Source of the DNA: Ferdinandcohnia sp047246645
Lineage (GTDB): Bacteria; Bacillota; Bacilli; Bacillales; Bacillaceae_L
Reading direction: 5' to 3'
DNA: 64,000 bases
Assembly (NCBI RefSeq): GCF_047246645.1
Contig: NZ_JBFOKR010000004.1
Span: 198,696 to 262,695 of the forward strand
The notes under the pieces were generated by a model. The model had not been told where the DNA came from, did not search any database, and worked only from the letters and a program-made list of their open reading frames with translations. Numbering within the stretch: position 1 is the stretch's first letter; each line of letters begins with the position of its first letter. Positions 25,263 through 35,100 of this stretch are shown here, in pieces. The position numbers and the translations under genes are program-made.

Positions 25263-27353
25263 CTATTTTAGAAATCTCAATAATCCTGAGTACATAGCTG
25301 TAACAATTTTATCCTGATAAGAACTACTCGTCATTCTTGCCCGTTCTTCGGCGTTGGAGATGAAGCCCATTTCTAGTAGTACAGAAGGCGCTTGATTTCC
25401 CCTTATTACAGCAAAGTTCGCATCCTTAACACCTCTATTCACTGCACCAGTTGCAGCAATTAAAGAGTTTTGTAGTTCAGTTGCGAGTAATTTACTTTCA
25501 GTTGGCATAACACCCTTTTCAAGGTTATAAAATGTTTCTAAGCCAGTTACTGTGCTACTTGTTGAAGCATTTGTGTGAATACTAATGAAGGCGTCAGGTT
25601 TAATAGAGTTAGAGAATGCAACTCTTTCTGACAGAGTAAGATACTTATCGGTTTGCCTCGTCATATAAACAAGTGCACCGCGCATTCTGAGATAATCCCT
25701 AAGCTTTAATCCAACCTGTAAAACAATATTCTTTTCATAATATCCACCGCCAATTGCACCTGGATCACTTCCTCCATGACCCGGGTCCAATACGATAACT
25801 TTTCCATTAAATTCATTAATAGCACCTGGTACCCAAACACCGTCGGTATCAAGCATATATTGTTTCCCGTCGACAGTGACCCAGCCTATTCGCATTGCGC
25901 CACTTGAGTCTAAATAGTACCATTTGTTACTTTGAAGGAACCACCCTGTTTGCATGACACCAGACTTGTTTAAGTAATACCAAGTTCCTTTTACATAACT
26001 CCATCCAGTTTGCATGACACCACTTGAGTTAAGATAATACCATTCCTTACCATCCATCACCCAGCCAGTCTTCATTGCACCTTGTTGATCTAAGTAATAC
26101 CAGTTTTTATTTTCATAAAACCATCCGGTTTTTACAACATGATTGCTGTCAAAGAAATACCAGTTCTTATCAATTAGTCGCCAACCCGTTTTAGAAGCCC
26201 CGTTGGCATCAAAGTAATACTTATTACCGTCAATGGAAACCCATCCTACACTTAAGACACCTTCAACATCTGAGTAGTACTTTGCCCCATCAATTGTTTG
26301 CCAACCTATTAGTAGAATTCCGTTGTTATCAAATAAGTATTTTTTACCCTCGATTACGGTGGTTCCGGTAGCCATCTGTCCATCGGCTTGAAAATACTTT
26401 TTCTGATTTTTTTCAAGAAGCCAGCCTGTATAAATCATACCATTGCTATCAGCGAGATATTGTTTACCATTAATGATTTGCCAACCTGTTAGTAAAGTAC
26501 CTTCATTATCAAACAGATACTTAGAACCCTCGATTTCAGATATGCTTACAGCCGCTTTGCCATCAGGGTAAAAGTAATGTTTTTTGCCGTCAATTAAAAG
26601 CCAGCCTGTTTGTAGAATTCCATTTTGATCAGCGAAATAGGTGGTGCCATTCACATTTTGTTGACCTGAAGACAAGATTCCAGCTTCATTAAAAAGGTAA
26701 CTGATTCCATCAATTGTATATGGTCCAATTACGGCAGCGCCGCTTGTTGAAAGAAAATAACGATCGGTACCTATAGTTAACCACCCAGTTGTCATCACAC
26801 CATCAGGCTGAAGGTAGTATCTTTTATTACTAACTGTTATCCAACCTTTAGCTCTGTCGCCACTGTTATTCAGGAAGTACCACTTAGATTGGTTAAATAA
26901 CCATCCTGTTGCCATACTTCCGTTAGGGTTCAAATAATACCACTTGTTTTGTACCTGTACCCACCCAGTAGCCATGTCGCCATTAGGATGTAAAAAGTAC
27001 CATGTATTTTGGTCTTTAATCCACCCCGTAGCCATTTCACCACTTTGCTTTAAATAGTACCATTTGTTATTGTCCAGTACCCAACCAGTTGCCATAGCTC
27101 CCGATTTATTCAAGTAATACCATTTACTTTGGCTGTATATCCAACCGGTTTGCATAACACCTTTGTTATTGAAGAAATACCAGTTGGTACCGTCAAGTAC
27201 CCACCCGTTAGCGGGAGTACCAGATTCATAGTAGTACCAAGAACCACTGCTATATTTCCAGCCAGTTTCATTTGCATGTGCTGTACTAGTGGAAAAGTAT
27301 AAAGCGAAACTAAAAAATAAAAGTACCCATACAACATTCTTGAAGATTTTCAC
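25263..27353 (-). CDS. N-acetylmuramoyl-L-alanine amidase (Amidase_3) with N-terminal choline-binding-type repeats
   Basis: A 696-residue exported autolysin, GTG start 27353 with AAAGGATAGG. Signal peptide about 1-28 (ending AHA). Residues 31-515 hold about 24 wall-binding repeats of ~20 residues (GWxxxxxxWYYLxxxGxMxT), the outer ones canonical and the central ones lacking some Trp. The C-terminal Amidase_3 domain (519-696) has zinc ligands His 526 (DPGHGG), Glu 540 (YYEKN) and His 593 (SIHTN), with catalytic Glu 661 (LLEMGF). It should cut the amide between MurNAc and the stem peptide. The repeat-then-enzyme order is reverse to pneumococcal LytA. The repeats probably bind phosphocholine on wall polymers, as licA and licC lie 30 kb away. 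Confidence 0.92.
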   Translation of the reverse strand: MKIFKNVVWVLLFFSFALYFSTSTAHANETGWKYSSGSWYYYESGTPANGWVLDGTNWYFFNNKGVMQTGWIYSQSKWYYLNKSGAMATGWVLDNNKWYYLKQSGEMATGWIKDQNTWYFLHPNGDMATGWVQVQNKWYYLNPNGSMATGWLFNQSKWYFLNNSGDRAKGWITVSNKRYYLQPDGVMTTGWLTIGTDRYFLSTSGAAVIGPYTIDGISYLFNEAGILSSGQQNVNGTTYFADQNGILQTGWLLIDGKKHYFYPDGKAAVSISEIEGSKYLFDNEGTLLTGWQIINGKQYLADSNGMIYTGWLLEKNQKKYFQADGQMATGTTVIEGKKYLFDNNGILLIGWQTIDGAKYYSDVEGVLSVGWVSIDGNKYYFDANGASKTGWRLIDKNWYFFDSNHVVKTGWFYENKNWYYLDQQGAMKTGWVMDGKEWYYLNSSGVMQTGWSYVKGTWYYLNKSGVMQTGWFLQSNKWYYLDSSGAMRIGWVTVDGKQYMLDTDGVWVPGAINEFNGKVIVLDPGHGGSDPGAIGGGYYEKNIVLQVGLKLRDYLRMRGALVYMTRQTDKYLTLSERVAFSNSIKPDAFISIHTNASTSSTVTGLETFYNLEKGVMPTESKLLATELQNSLIAATGAVNRGVKDANFAVIRGNQAPSVLLEMGFISNAEERARMTSSSYQDKIVTAMYSGLLRFLK

Positions 27354-27493
27354 TAAAAATACCTATCCTTTCCTGCGAGGCTATAAATATACTAGGGAAT
27401 ATATTGTTGATATTTTGTCAAAAAAAGGTTGTTTTTTTTCTTATTAAATATAACAAAAATAACAGATTTATAGTAGGGAAATTTGTTGGAATT

Positions 27494-27525
27494 TGAAAAA
27501 GGCTGTCAGGAGTATCCTGACAGCC
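27494..27525 (-). terminator. Terminator of the 43-codon ORF
   Basis: GGCTGTCAGG and CCTGACAGCC form a perfect ten-base stem around a short loop. On the minus strand it is followed by TTTTT. Confidence 0.85.
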
Positions 27526-27548
27526 GGTATAATGAATACTATTAATTT

Positions 27549-27680
27549 TTAAAGATTACTAACTAATATTGTAACTAATGCACTTAGTGCGATCCCAATA
27601 ATCGGCAATGAACAGTATAAAAGAACTTTATTTCGTTGTCTTCTACTTTCCATTTCCTCAGGTGTTACCCATGTTTTCAT
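27549..27680 (-). CDS. 43-residue single-pass membrane peptide
   Basis: Reading leftward, ATG 27680 is preceded by GAGGAGGGGC. The frame encodes 43 residues: MKTWVTPEEMESRRQRNK, then a hydrophobic stretch (about 18-41, containing SLPIIGIALSALVTILV) and a stop at 27549. The acidic-basic head followed by one membrane segment suggests a small membrane protein with its N-terminus in the cytosol. A candidate c-di-GMP-I riboswitch lies directly upstream and a strong terminator directly downstream, so it is a self-contained unit. It was found by hand because it is very short. Function unknown; a c-di-GMP-responsive membrane modulator is a guess only. Confidence 0.7.
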   Translation of the reverse strand: MKTWVTPEEMESRRQRNKVLLYCSLPIIGIALSALVTILVSNL

Positions 27681-27695
27681 TTTGCCCCTCCTCGT

Positions 27696-27776
27696 TTTCG
27701 GTAGCTGGCTGGCATAGTTAGAGAACATTAGCCCCTATAGCTTTGCGACATCACTTTTCAGTAATTTTGCTCTTAT
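27696..27776 (-). promoter_or_regulatory. Candidate c-di-GMP-I riboswitch upstream of the 43-codon ORF
   Basis: On the minus strand the stretch reads GAGCAAAATTACT, a GAAA tetraloop closing ATTACT with AGTGAT, then GTCGCAAAGCTATAGGGGCTA and, after a second stem, GCCAGCCAGCTACCG. This parallels 21102-21188 base for base in the core. The aptamer ends about eight bases before the GAGGAGGGG ribosome-binding site of the 43-codon gene, so control at translation start is likely. The remaining ~300 bases up to the gene at 28082 are AT-rich and show no ORF. Confidence 0.72.
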
Positions 27777-28081
27777 CGAACGAAATATATCGTTATTTAA
27801 ATTATCGGTCGAAATATGTCGAATGTAAATAGCATAATCTAAAAAAATAATAGTAAGTGTATTTAGAAAAGTTAGATTTATTAAGATTCTATTTCAATAA
27901 ATAGTAATAAATGTAATACTAGTTGAAACTTACTAGATTTTTAAACGTATAATAAAAGGAAAGAGTTTGCTATTTTTCGATAAAAGTAGTGATAAAATAT
28001 AGCAACTTAATACCAAATAATGACAAAATAAACAGTATTTAAGTGGTACTATATGACTATTAAATAAAAAAGGGGTATGTT

Positions 28082-29872
28082 ATGAAGAAAAAGTTTCTGG
28101 TTATTTTTATATTTTTTCTTAGTCTATTAATCTATTCAAACGAAACAGAAGCTGCTACTGAATCACAATTAATCATTATTAATAAGAAGTCAAATGAGAT
28201 GGCTTTTTACAACGGGAGCAATCTGGTAAGAACGTTTAGTGTTGCAACTGGTAGAAATATTTCTCTAACCCCAGAAGGAACTTTTAAAATTGTAAATAAG
28301 ATTAAGAACCGTCCATATTATACAGATAATATTCCAGGTGGAGACCCGCGGAATCCATTAGGGGATCGATGGTTGGGCCTAGACGCCTGGGGTACTTATG
28401 GGACTACATACGCGATACATGGAAACAATAATCCAAGTTCAATTGGTAAGTATGTAAGTGCCGGTTGTGTAAGGATGTATAATGAAGAAGTGCGTTGGCT
28501 ATTTGACCAAGTAAATTTATACACACCAGTTATCATTACAAACTCAAGTAGTAGTTTCCAAGCCATCGCTAAAGCGAATGGCTACTCAGTTGAAAAAAAT
28601 GGCTGGGAACTATCAAATGGTAAATGGTATTACTATGTTAATGGAGTTAAGAAGACTGGCTGGCTTAATGATGAGAATAAATGGTACTTCCTAGATGGCA
28701 GTGGAGTAATGAAAACAGGCTGGCTATCTAATGGTGGCAAGTGGTATTACTTTTCGTCTAATGGAGAGATGAAAACGGGTTGGCTTGCTGAGGGAGGTTC
28801 ATGGTATTATCTCGGACCAACAGGAGCAATGAAGACAGGTTGGTTAAAAGATGGGGCGTCATGGTATTATTTAGCGCAAAATGGAGCAATGAAAATTGGC
28901 TGGGTAAAAGACGGTTCTACTTGGTACTATTTAGATAATAAAACAGGTGCAATGAGGACCGGCTGGTTATTAGACAAAGAATGGTATTATTTAGATAATA
29001 CAGGAGCAATGAAGACAGGTTGGTTCAAATACGGAAACAAATGGTATTACCTACAAGATTATGGTGGAATGAAAACAGGTTGGGTAACATTAAATGGTAA
29101 GTCATATTTCCTTTTAGACACAGGTATCATGGCAACTGGCTGGCTGTGGAATGACCATAAATGGTACTTCCTTCAAAATGACGGATCAAAAGCAACAAAT
29201 ACTGTAGTAAACGGATATATCTTAGGTAAAGATGGGGTATGGATCCAGGTAGAATATGTTGCTTTAGGAGATTCATTAGCTGCTGGACAAACACCGTATA
29301 AAGGATATGATAAGGGATATGTAGACTTTATCACTGATAAATTTGATGCCTCCTATCAAGTGTTAGATGTAGATAACTTTGGGGTATCAGGCTATACATC
29401 AGTCCAATTAGTAGAAGATGTTCTACACAATGAAGCAGTTAGAAAAGAGATTAGCGAAGCAACACATATAACAATAGATATAGGTGCAAATGATTTACTT
29501 CCACTCGTACAGGGGGATCTAAGTTTAATTCCGGCACAACTAGAAAAAGTGAGTAATAATATTAATACAATCCTAAGTACAATTGATCAACTTAATCCAA
29601 ATGTAAATGTTTATGTGATGGGTTATTATAATCCATTCCCATACGCACCTGCAGAACAACAGGCTGCTCTTCTGCAATTACTTGAAGCTCTGAATGGACA
29701 AATTGCTTACCGGGCAAATGCAAATGGGGACTACTATATTGCTACAGCTGATGTAATAGCAGCAAATTATGTAGAATATTTACCGAACCCAGCTGACATC
29801 CATTTAAGTGTTGCGGGTTATGGGGTTCTTGCAGAGGAATTTTGGAGAGAAATGGGCTATAAATTTAACTAA
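28082..29872 (+). CDS. L,D-transpeptidase (YkuD) - choline-binding-type repeats - SGNH/GDSL hydrolase
   Basis: A 596-residue exported three-part protein. Residues 1-25 are a signal peptide. Residues 28-155 are a YkuD L,D-transpeptidase with AIHGNN (His 113) and SAGCVRM (Cys 129, Arg 131), which makes 3-3 crosslinks or attaches proteins to stem peptides. Residues 174-390 are about ten or eleven wall-binding repeats. Residues 392-596 are an SGNH hydrolase with GDSL (Ser 398), DIGANDLL (block III) and DIHLS (Asp 572, His 574). The hydrolase may remove acyl groups from peptidoglycan or wall polymer, or act on a phosphocholine or lipid ester; the substrate cannot be read. A strong terminator follows. 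The combination of all three modules in one chain is unfamiliar to me. Confidence 0.9.
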   Translation: MKKKFLVIFIFFLSLLIYSNETEAATESQLIIINKKSNEMAFYNGSNLVRTFSVATGRNISLTPEGTFKIVNKIKNRPYYTDNIPGGDPRNPLGDRWLGLDAWGTYGTTYAIHGNNNPSSIGKYVSAGCVRMYNEEVRWLFDQVNLYTPVIITNSSSSFQAIAKANGYSVEKNGWELSNGKWYYYVNGVKKTGWLNDENKWYFLDGSGVMKTGWLSNGGKWYYFSSNGEMKTGWLAEGGSWYYLGPTGAMKTGWLKDGASWYYLAQNGAMKIGWVKDGSTWYYLDNKTGAMRTGWLLDKEWYYLDNTGAMKTGWFKYGNKWYYLQDYGGMKTGWVTLNGKSYFLLDTGIMATGWLWNDHKWYFLQNDGSKATNTVVNGYILGKDGVWIQVEYVALGDSLAAGQTPYKGYDKGYVDFITDKFDASYQVLDVDNFGVSGYTSVQLVEDVLHNEAVRKEISEATHITIDIGANDLLPLVQGDLSLIPAQLEKVSNNINTILSTIDQLNPNVNVYVMGYYNPFPYAPAEQQAALLQLLEALNGQIAYRANANGDYYIATADVIAANYVEYLPNPADIHLSVAGYGVLAEEFWREMGYKFN

Positions 29873-29876
29873 TTTT

Positions 29877-29914
29877 AAAAAAACGTACAACGAAAAAGTT
29901 GTACGTTTTTTTTT
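29877..29914 (+). terminator. Terminator after 28082-29872 gene
   Basis: AAACGTACAAC pairs with GTTGTACGTTT and is followed by a run of eight T. Confidence 0.9.
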
Positions 29915-30230
29915 GTTTTCAAAATTTGTGGAATGGTAGAAATAGAATAGAATTTAAGTTAAAAGGTATTCAAATTACCCCCATCAATTATGACAATTTC
30001 CGAGGAAATATTTCACAATTCTTCAAAAAGACTAATTATATTCACTTATTATAGTATAATTGTCCTGAAGTACATTCTTTGCACACACTGCTATAATCAT
30101 ATTTTTAAAAAATAATAGGGTTATTTTATCGAATAGAGTCATTACTTGTAATCTATTTGTAATGTTTTTAAAAAACATGTAAACGAAATAAATGCTAGAA
30201 TTGTGCGATAATAAAGAAAAATGTAGATTG
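29915..30230. other. AT-rich intergenic stretch, no gene seen
   Basis: About 315 bases with no ORF supported by a ribosome-binding site on either strand. It should contain the promoter of the NlpC/P60 gene, which I cannot place. Confidence 0.5.
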
Positions 30231-30243
30231 ATGGGGGGCAAAT

Positions 30244-31041
30244 ATGAAAAAAGTACTAGTAGCTAGTTTCATGGTTTTTAGTATTGCAATTAGTGGGTTA
30301 ATTGGTGGTAACGATGTACAAGCATCCTCTAGTTCAATAACATCTGTTGCACTAGATAATCTTGGTGTTCCTTACCAGTGGGGTGGAACAACAACTAGTG
30401 GTTTTGATTGTTCGGGCTTTATCAATTACACTTATAAGCAACTTGGAATTTCATTACCAAGAACAACTTCAGATTTATTTAATTATGGAAAAGATGTTTC
30501 TAAAGGCGAACTGCTTCCAGGTGATATTGTATTCTTTACTACATATAAAGCTGGACCTTCACATGCAGGGATATATATTGGTAATAATGAATTTGTTCAC
30601 GCTTCAACATCTCGTGGGGTAACAGTGGATTCTTTATCTAACTCCTATTATCAGCCTAGATACCTTGGAGCAAAAAGAGTAGGAAAATCTGGCTGGGAAC
30701 TTTCCGATGGGAAATGGTATTATTACATTACTGGAGAGTTAAAAAAAGGATGGTTATTAGATGGAAGTAAATGGTACTATCTAGATCCTAATGGAGTAAT
30801 GAAAACAGGCTGGATTTATAATGCAAATACTTGGTATTTCTTAGATAAAAGTGGAGCAATGAAAACCGGTTGGGTTTGGGACTCTGGTAAGTGGTATTAT
30901 ATGAATAACAGTGGTTCTATGCAAAAAGGATGGATACTGGACCGTGGGACATGGTATTACTTATATTCTGATGGTTCAATGGCTGCGGACACTGTAATAG
31001 ATGGATACAAGGTAAATAGTAGTGGTGCATGGGTGAAGTAA
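30244..31041 (+). CDS. NlpC/P60 endopeptidase with C-terminal choline-binding-type repeats
   Basis: A 265-residue exported wall hydrolase with ATG 30244 and TGGGGGGC upstream. Signal peptide 1-27 (ending VQA). The NlpC/P60 domain (about 32-148) has the triad Cys 56 (GFDCSGF), His 107 (PSHAGIYIG) and His 119 (EFVHAS), and should cut D-Glu-to-diamino-acid bonds in stem peptides (D,L-endopeptidase). Residues 151-265 contain about five repeats of the WYYL type and a closing GYKVNSSGAWVK segment, a tail shared by several repeat proteins here. It is the smallest enzyme of the repeat-protein set. It has its own terminator. Confidence 0.92.
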   Translation: MKKVLVASFMVFSIAISGLIGGNDVQASSSSITSVALDNLGVPYQWGGTTTSGFDCSGFINYTYKQLGISLPRTTSDLFNYGKDVSKGELLPGDIVFFTTYKAGPSHAGIYIGNNEFVHASTSRGVTVDSLSNSYYQPRYLGAKRVGKSGWELSDGKWYYYITGELKKGWLLDGSKWYYLDPNGVMKTGWIYNANTWYFLDKSGAMKTGWVWDSGKWYYMNNSGSMQKGWILDRGTWYYLYSDGSMAADTVIDGYKVNSSGAWVK

Positions 31042-31047
31042 TAATAT

Positions 31048-31086
31048 AAGACTACCAATGGTTATGACCGTTGGTAGTCTTTTTTG
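31048..31086 (+). terminator. Terminator after NlpC/P60 gene
   Basis: AAGACTACCAA pairs with TTGGTAGTCTT around a 12-base loop, then TTTTTT. Confidence 0.9.
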
Positions 31087-31293
31087 TTTTGCGTAAATAG
31101 ATAAATTATTACATCAGTATATTATTTATAAAGAGGTATTGCATTTAGGTAGTTGTAATAGTTTAATTCAACACTTACAAAAGTAGTAGTATTTTAGAAT
31201 CATAAATGATTTCGACAAATTTTTAGAGTGAAAAGAGGAATTCTATCAATAACTACGAATTAGTATAGTAATGAACAGTAGGAGGTATTCATC

Positions 31294-31896
31294 ATGAATG
31301 TAAAAAGTAAAAGACCAATTTTTATTGCTGTTACAGTGTTTATAATAGTTTTTATAGGCGCTTACTTCTTCCAAAGCAACAATAATGGTAACTCTGAAGA
31401 AGCAAGGGGTGTTTCAGGTACCGTACAGCCAAATCAAAACAATACTGAAGGAATTGGTAAAGGAGGAGAAAGCAAAGTGGAAAAGAATCAATCTCAAAAG
31501 CGACAAGAATTTAATCCAACATCAAAAAAGGCAGAAAAGAGAGTGAAATTAGTAACTTTAGAGTCTAATCTTGAAGTAGTTTCGATTACAAACGGAACAG
31601 TACAGTTACGATTTACTAGTAAAAATATTGCACAGACTGATTTAACTCTTACGTATTCTACTAGCCAAAAATACGAGTATGAATTACTAAACAAAGCAGA
31701 TGGTACAATCACTCGATATTCAGATGGTAAGTCGTTTTTACAGGTGATCAAAGAGGAAACGATAGCACCAAACGAAGTTTTATCTCATGAGGTTAGACTA
31801 TCAAATCTATCAATTGGTGATTACAGCTTTTCGATGTGGTTAACCTTTGCTGGTGGTATACAAACGAAAAAGACAATTGATTTTAAGATAGAGTAA
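31294..31896 (+). CDS. Membrane-anchored BsuPI-type proteinase inhibitor domain protein
   Basis: A 200-residue protein, ATG 31294 with TAGGAGGT. Residues 9-26 form an N-terminal anchor or signal, followed by an Asn/Gly/Lys-rich linker (30-75). Residues about 85-198 resemble the BsuPI family (Bacillus intracellular proteinase inhibitor), with VQLRFTSKNIAQTDLTLTYS, TRYSDGKSFLQVIKEETIAPNE-type elements and GDYSFSMWLTF. Unlike the founding protein it appears to be outside the cell. It lies 230 bases upstream of a large secreted subtilase on the same strand, so inhibition or control of that or the other exported protease is a natural guess; no sequence feature proves it. Confidence 0.72.
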   Translation: MNVKSKRPIFIAVTVFIIVFIGAYFFQSNNNGNSEEARGVSGTVQPNQNNTEGIGKGGESKVEKNQSQKRQEFNPTSKKAEKRVKLVTLESNLEVVSITNGTVQLRFTSKNIAQTDLTLTYSTSQKYEYELLNKADGTITRYSDGKSFLQVIKEETIAPNEVLSHEVRLSNLSIGDYSFSMWLTFAGGIQTKKTIDFKIE

Positions 31897-32126
31897 AACG
31901 GTTACATTTTTTTAAAATATTATTTTGGCGAAAATTGCTGATATATATTGAAAAATTATAGCGTAAATTGTTTGACTATTACCTTTATTTTGACTAAACT
32001 GAAATAGTAAATATTTCACATAAAGGAAGGGGTGTGTCAAATTTCCTACTATTATTCTATTTGGCTATTTTTAGTAGAGTAATAGAAAAGCTTTTGAATT
32101 ATTTATTTTAATAGGGGGAAAAGTGC

Positions 32127-35100
32127 GTGAAAAAGACTTTAGCATTAGTTTTAGCGTTTTTAATGCTATTTGCTAATACAGCAATGGCTGCTGCAGGCCC
32201 GTTAAATAAGCCTGCCAGAGACAAAAACGTAACTGTGAAAGAATCATTTAGTCAAGAAGAAGCAGAGAAATTTGCTCTTGATGAAAAAGTTCGTGTTATC
32301 GTAGAGGTGGAAGGTGCACCGGCGATTGAATACGCAACTAAACAAGGTAAGAAGTTTACTGAGTTATCAGAGTCAAAGCAAGTTGAATTACAAAACAAGG
32401 CTCTATCAGCTCAAAAAGATGTAAAAACTCTACTGAGTTCTAAGAGAGTAAAAATGGAATTTAAAGAAAGCTTCACAACAACTTTTAACGGATTCTCTGG
32501 TGTTGTTGAATATGGTAAGATTGCTACTATTGAAAAGCTTGACGGCGTTTCAAGCGTAACAATTGCAAATGAATACAAACTACCTGAGACAAAACCGGAA
32601 ATGAAGTATAGTAAAGAATTAATAGAAGCTCAAAACGCATGGAACGACTATGGTTATAAAGGCGAAGGAATGATTGTCGGTATCATTGATAGCGGAATCG
32701 ATCCAACACATAAAGATATGGTTTTAACTGATGAATCAACTGCTGCTTTATCAAAAGACGAAGTTGATGCGTTCATCGCAGAAAACAACCTTCCGGGTAA
32801 ATATTACTCTGCAAAAGTTCCTTATGGATATAACTATATGGATGGAAATGCAGAAGTAAGGGACCTAGGACCGGGAGCTTCATTCCATGGTATGCACGTT
32901 GGTGGAACTGTTGCTGCAAACGGTGATGAAACAGCTGGTGGAATTAAAGGTGTTGCACCAGAAGCGCAATTATTAGCTCTTAAAGTATTCGGTAATGACC
33001 CGGAAATGGGATCTACTTGGGGAGACATTTACATCAAAGCTATCGATGATTCTATCATCTTAGGTGCAGATGTAATTAACATGAGCTTAGGTTCAACTGC
33101 TTCATTTGTTAATGAAAATGACCCTGAGCAACAAGCTATTGCGAATGCAGTAGATAATGGAGTATTAATGTCAATTTCAGCTGGTAACTCAGCTCATTTT
33201 GGTAACGGATTCTACAATCCATACGCATCTAATCCAGATGTAGGTGTTGTTGGAGCTCCAGGTTTATCTACAGATTCTTTACAAGTTGCATCTCTCGATA
33301 ACAGTTTCATGGATTTAGATGGTGCTCAAGCAGTTTATAATGGTGTAGAAGCAGGGCTTCATCCTTTCTTATCTGCAAGTAGCGTACATCCAAATAGTGT
33401 GGCACAAAAAACGTTTGAAGTTGTTTATGCTGGATTAGGTATTAAGCCTGGTGACGTTACTCCAGACTCAGCTAATTACCAAAAATATAAGGATCACGAT
33501 GATTTTGCCGGACTTGACTTAACAGGAAAATATGCACTGATTCAACGTGGTGAAATCGCGTTTGTTCTTAAGGCTCAAAATGCTCAAGCAGCTGGTGCAG
33601 CTGGAGTAATTATCTTTAACAACGCTGATGGTTATGTAAACATGCAAACTGATGCTGGTATAACTATTCCACAGTTATTCATGTTAAAACAAAATGGTGA
33701 TGAATTAAAAGCTCAATTAGATGCTGGAGTAATGGTTGAGCTTTCATTTAACGGAGACGTAACTACAGCACCAAATCCAACAGCTGGAAAAATGTCTGAC
33801 TTTACATCATGGGGTGTAACACCTAACCTTGATTTCAAACCTGAAATCACTGCACCGGGTGGAAATATTTATTCAACATTTAACGACGATCAATATGGTG
33901 TAATGAGTGGAACTTCAATGGCAGCTCCACATGTATCTGGTGGTTCAGCTCTAGTACTTCAACGTGTCAAGGAGGATTTCGCTGAATTAACAGGACAAGA
34001 AAAAGTTGAATTTGCGAAGAACCTTCTAATGAATACTGCAAGCCCTGTAAAGGATAAAGGAACTGTTAACAGTGGTGCAGCAGGTTCATTTGGACCGCTT
34101 TTACAAGGATGGGATAATCCGTATTCACCGCGCCGTCAAGGTGCTGGATTAATGCAATTGCACGCTGCATTAAGTACTCCAGTTGTAGTAACTGAAGCAA
34201 CTTCTGGAATTGGTAAAGTTGCACTTAAAGAAGTTGGCGACCAATTTAGTTTTACGTTAGAAGCTACTAACTATTCTGACGAAACTGTAACTTATGATGT
34301 TGCTGCTAATGTCCAAACTGATTTTGCTCTATTGGGTGAACTTGGTTACTTTACAGCAGATGAATTAGAGTCACAAGAAATCCGTGGCGCAGTTGTAACA
34401 CTTAATGATGGAAATACAGTAGTTGAGGTACCTGCGAATGGTACTGCAACAATTAATGTACAAGTTGACTTAACAAATGCAGAGGTTATTGACTATGGGG
34501 CTACTGGATTTACAACAACCCCAGTTGAGAATGTATTCCCTAACGGATACTTTGTTGAAGGTTTCGTTACTTTAACAGATTCTAGTGATGTTAATCCTGA
34601 ACTATCTGTTCCTTATGTTGGCTTCAAAGGCGACTGGAACGCAGCTCCAGTTCTTGATGCATTAGCGTATGATGATGCAGAAGGTTATTCATTCTATGAA
34701 TATGCTGCAATGCTTTACCAAGCAAAGGATGAAAAGTTCTACTATTTAGGACATAACCCATTTGCAACTGAAGATGACTATTATGGAAGAACTCTTGACC
34801 GTATCGCTATCTCACCAAATGGTGATGGAGAGCAAGATAACATCCTTCCATTATTATCGTTCCTACGTAATGCGAAAGAAGTAAAATACAATGTTTTAGA
34901 TGAAGAAGGAAATGTACTACGTACAATTCGTTCAGAACAAAACGTAAGAAAGAATTACTACGATGGCGGCCTAGGCGCTATGTATTCTATTAAGACTGCA
35001 AGTGCTTGGGATGGAAAAGTTAAGAATAAAGTTGTAGCTGATGGTACGTATTATTATGAAATCGCGTCAACTATCGACTACGCTGGTAAGGATGCTCAAA

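Noticed and set aside
31205..31220. Spo0A boxes (TTCGACA/TGTCGAA) near 17.9, 27.8, 31.2 and 52.6 kb
   Set aside because: Seven-base matches are expected several times by chance in 64 kb, and their distances from starts are not consistent.
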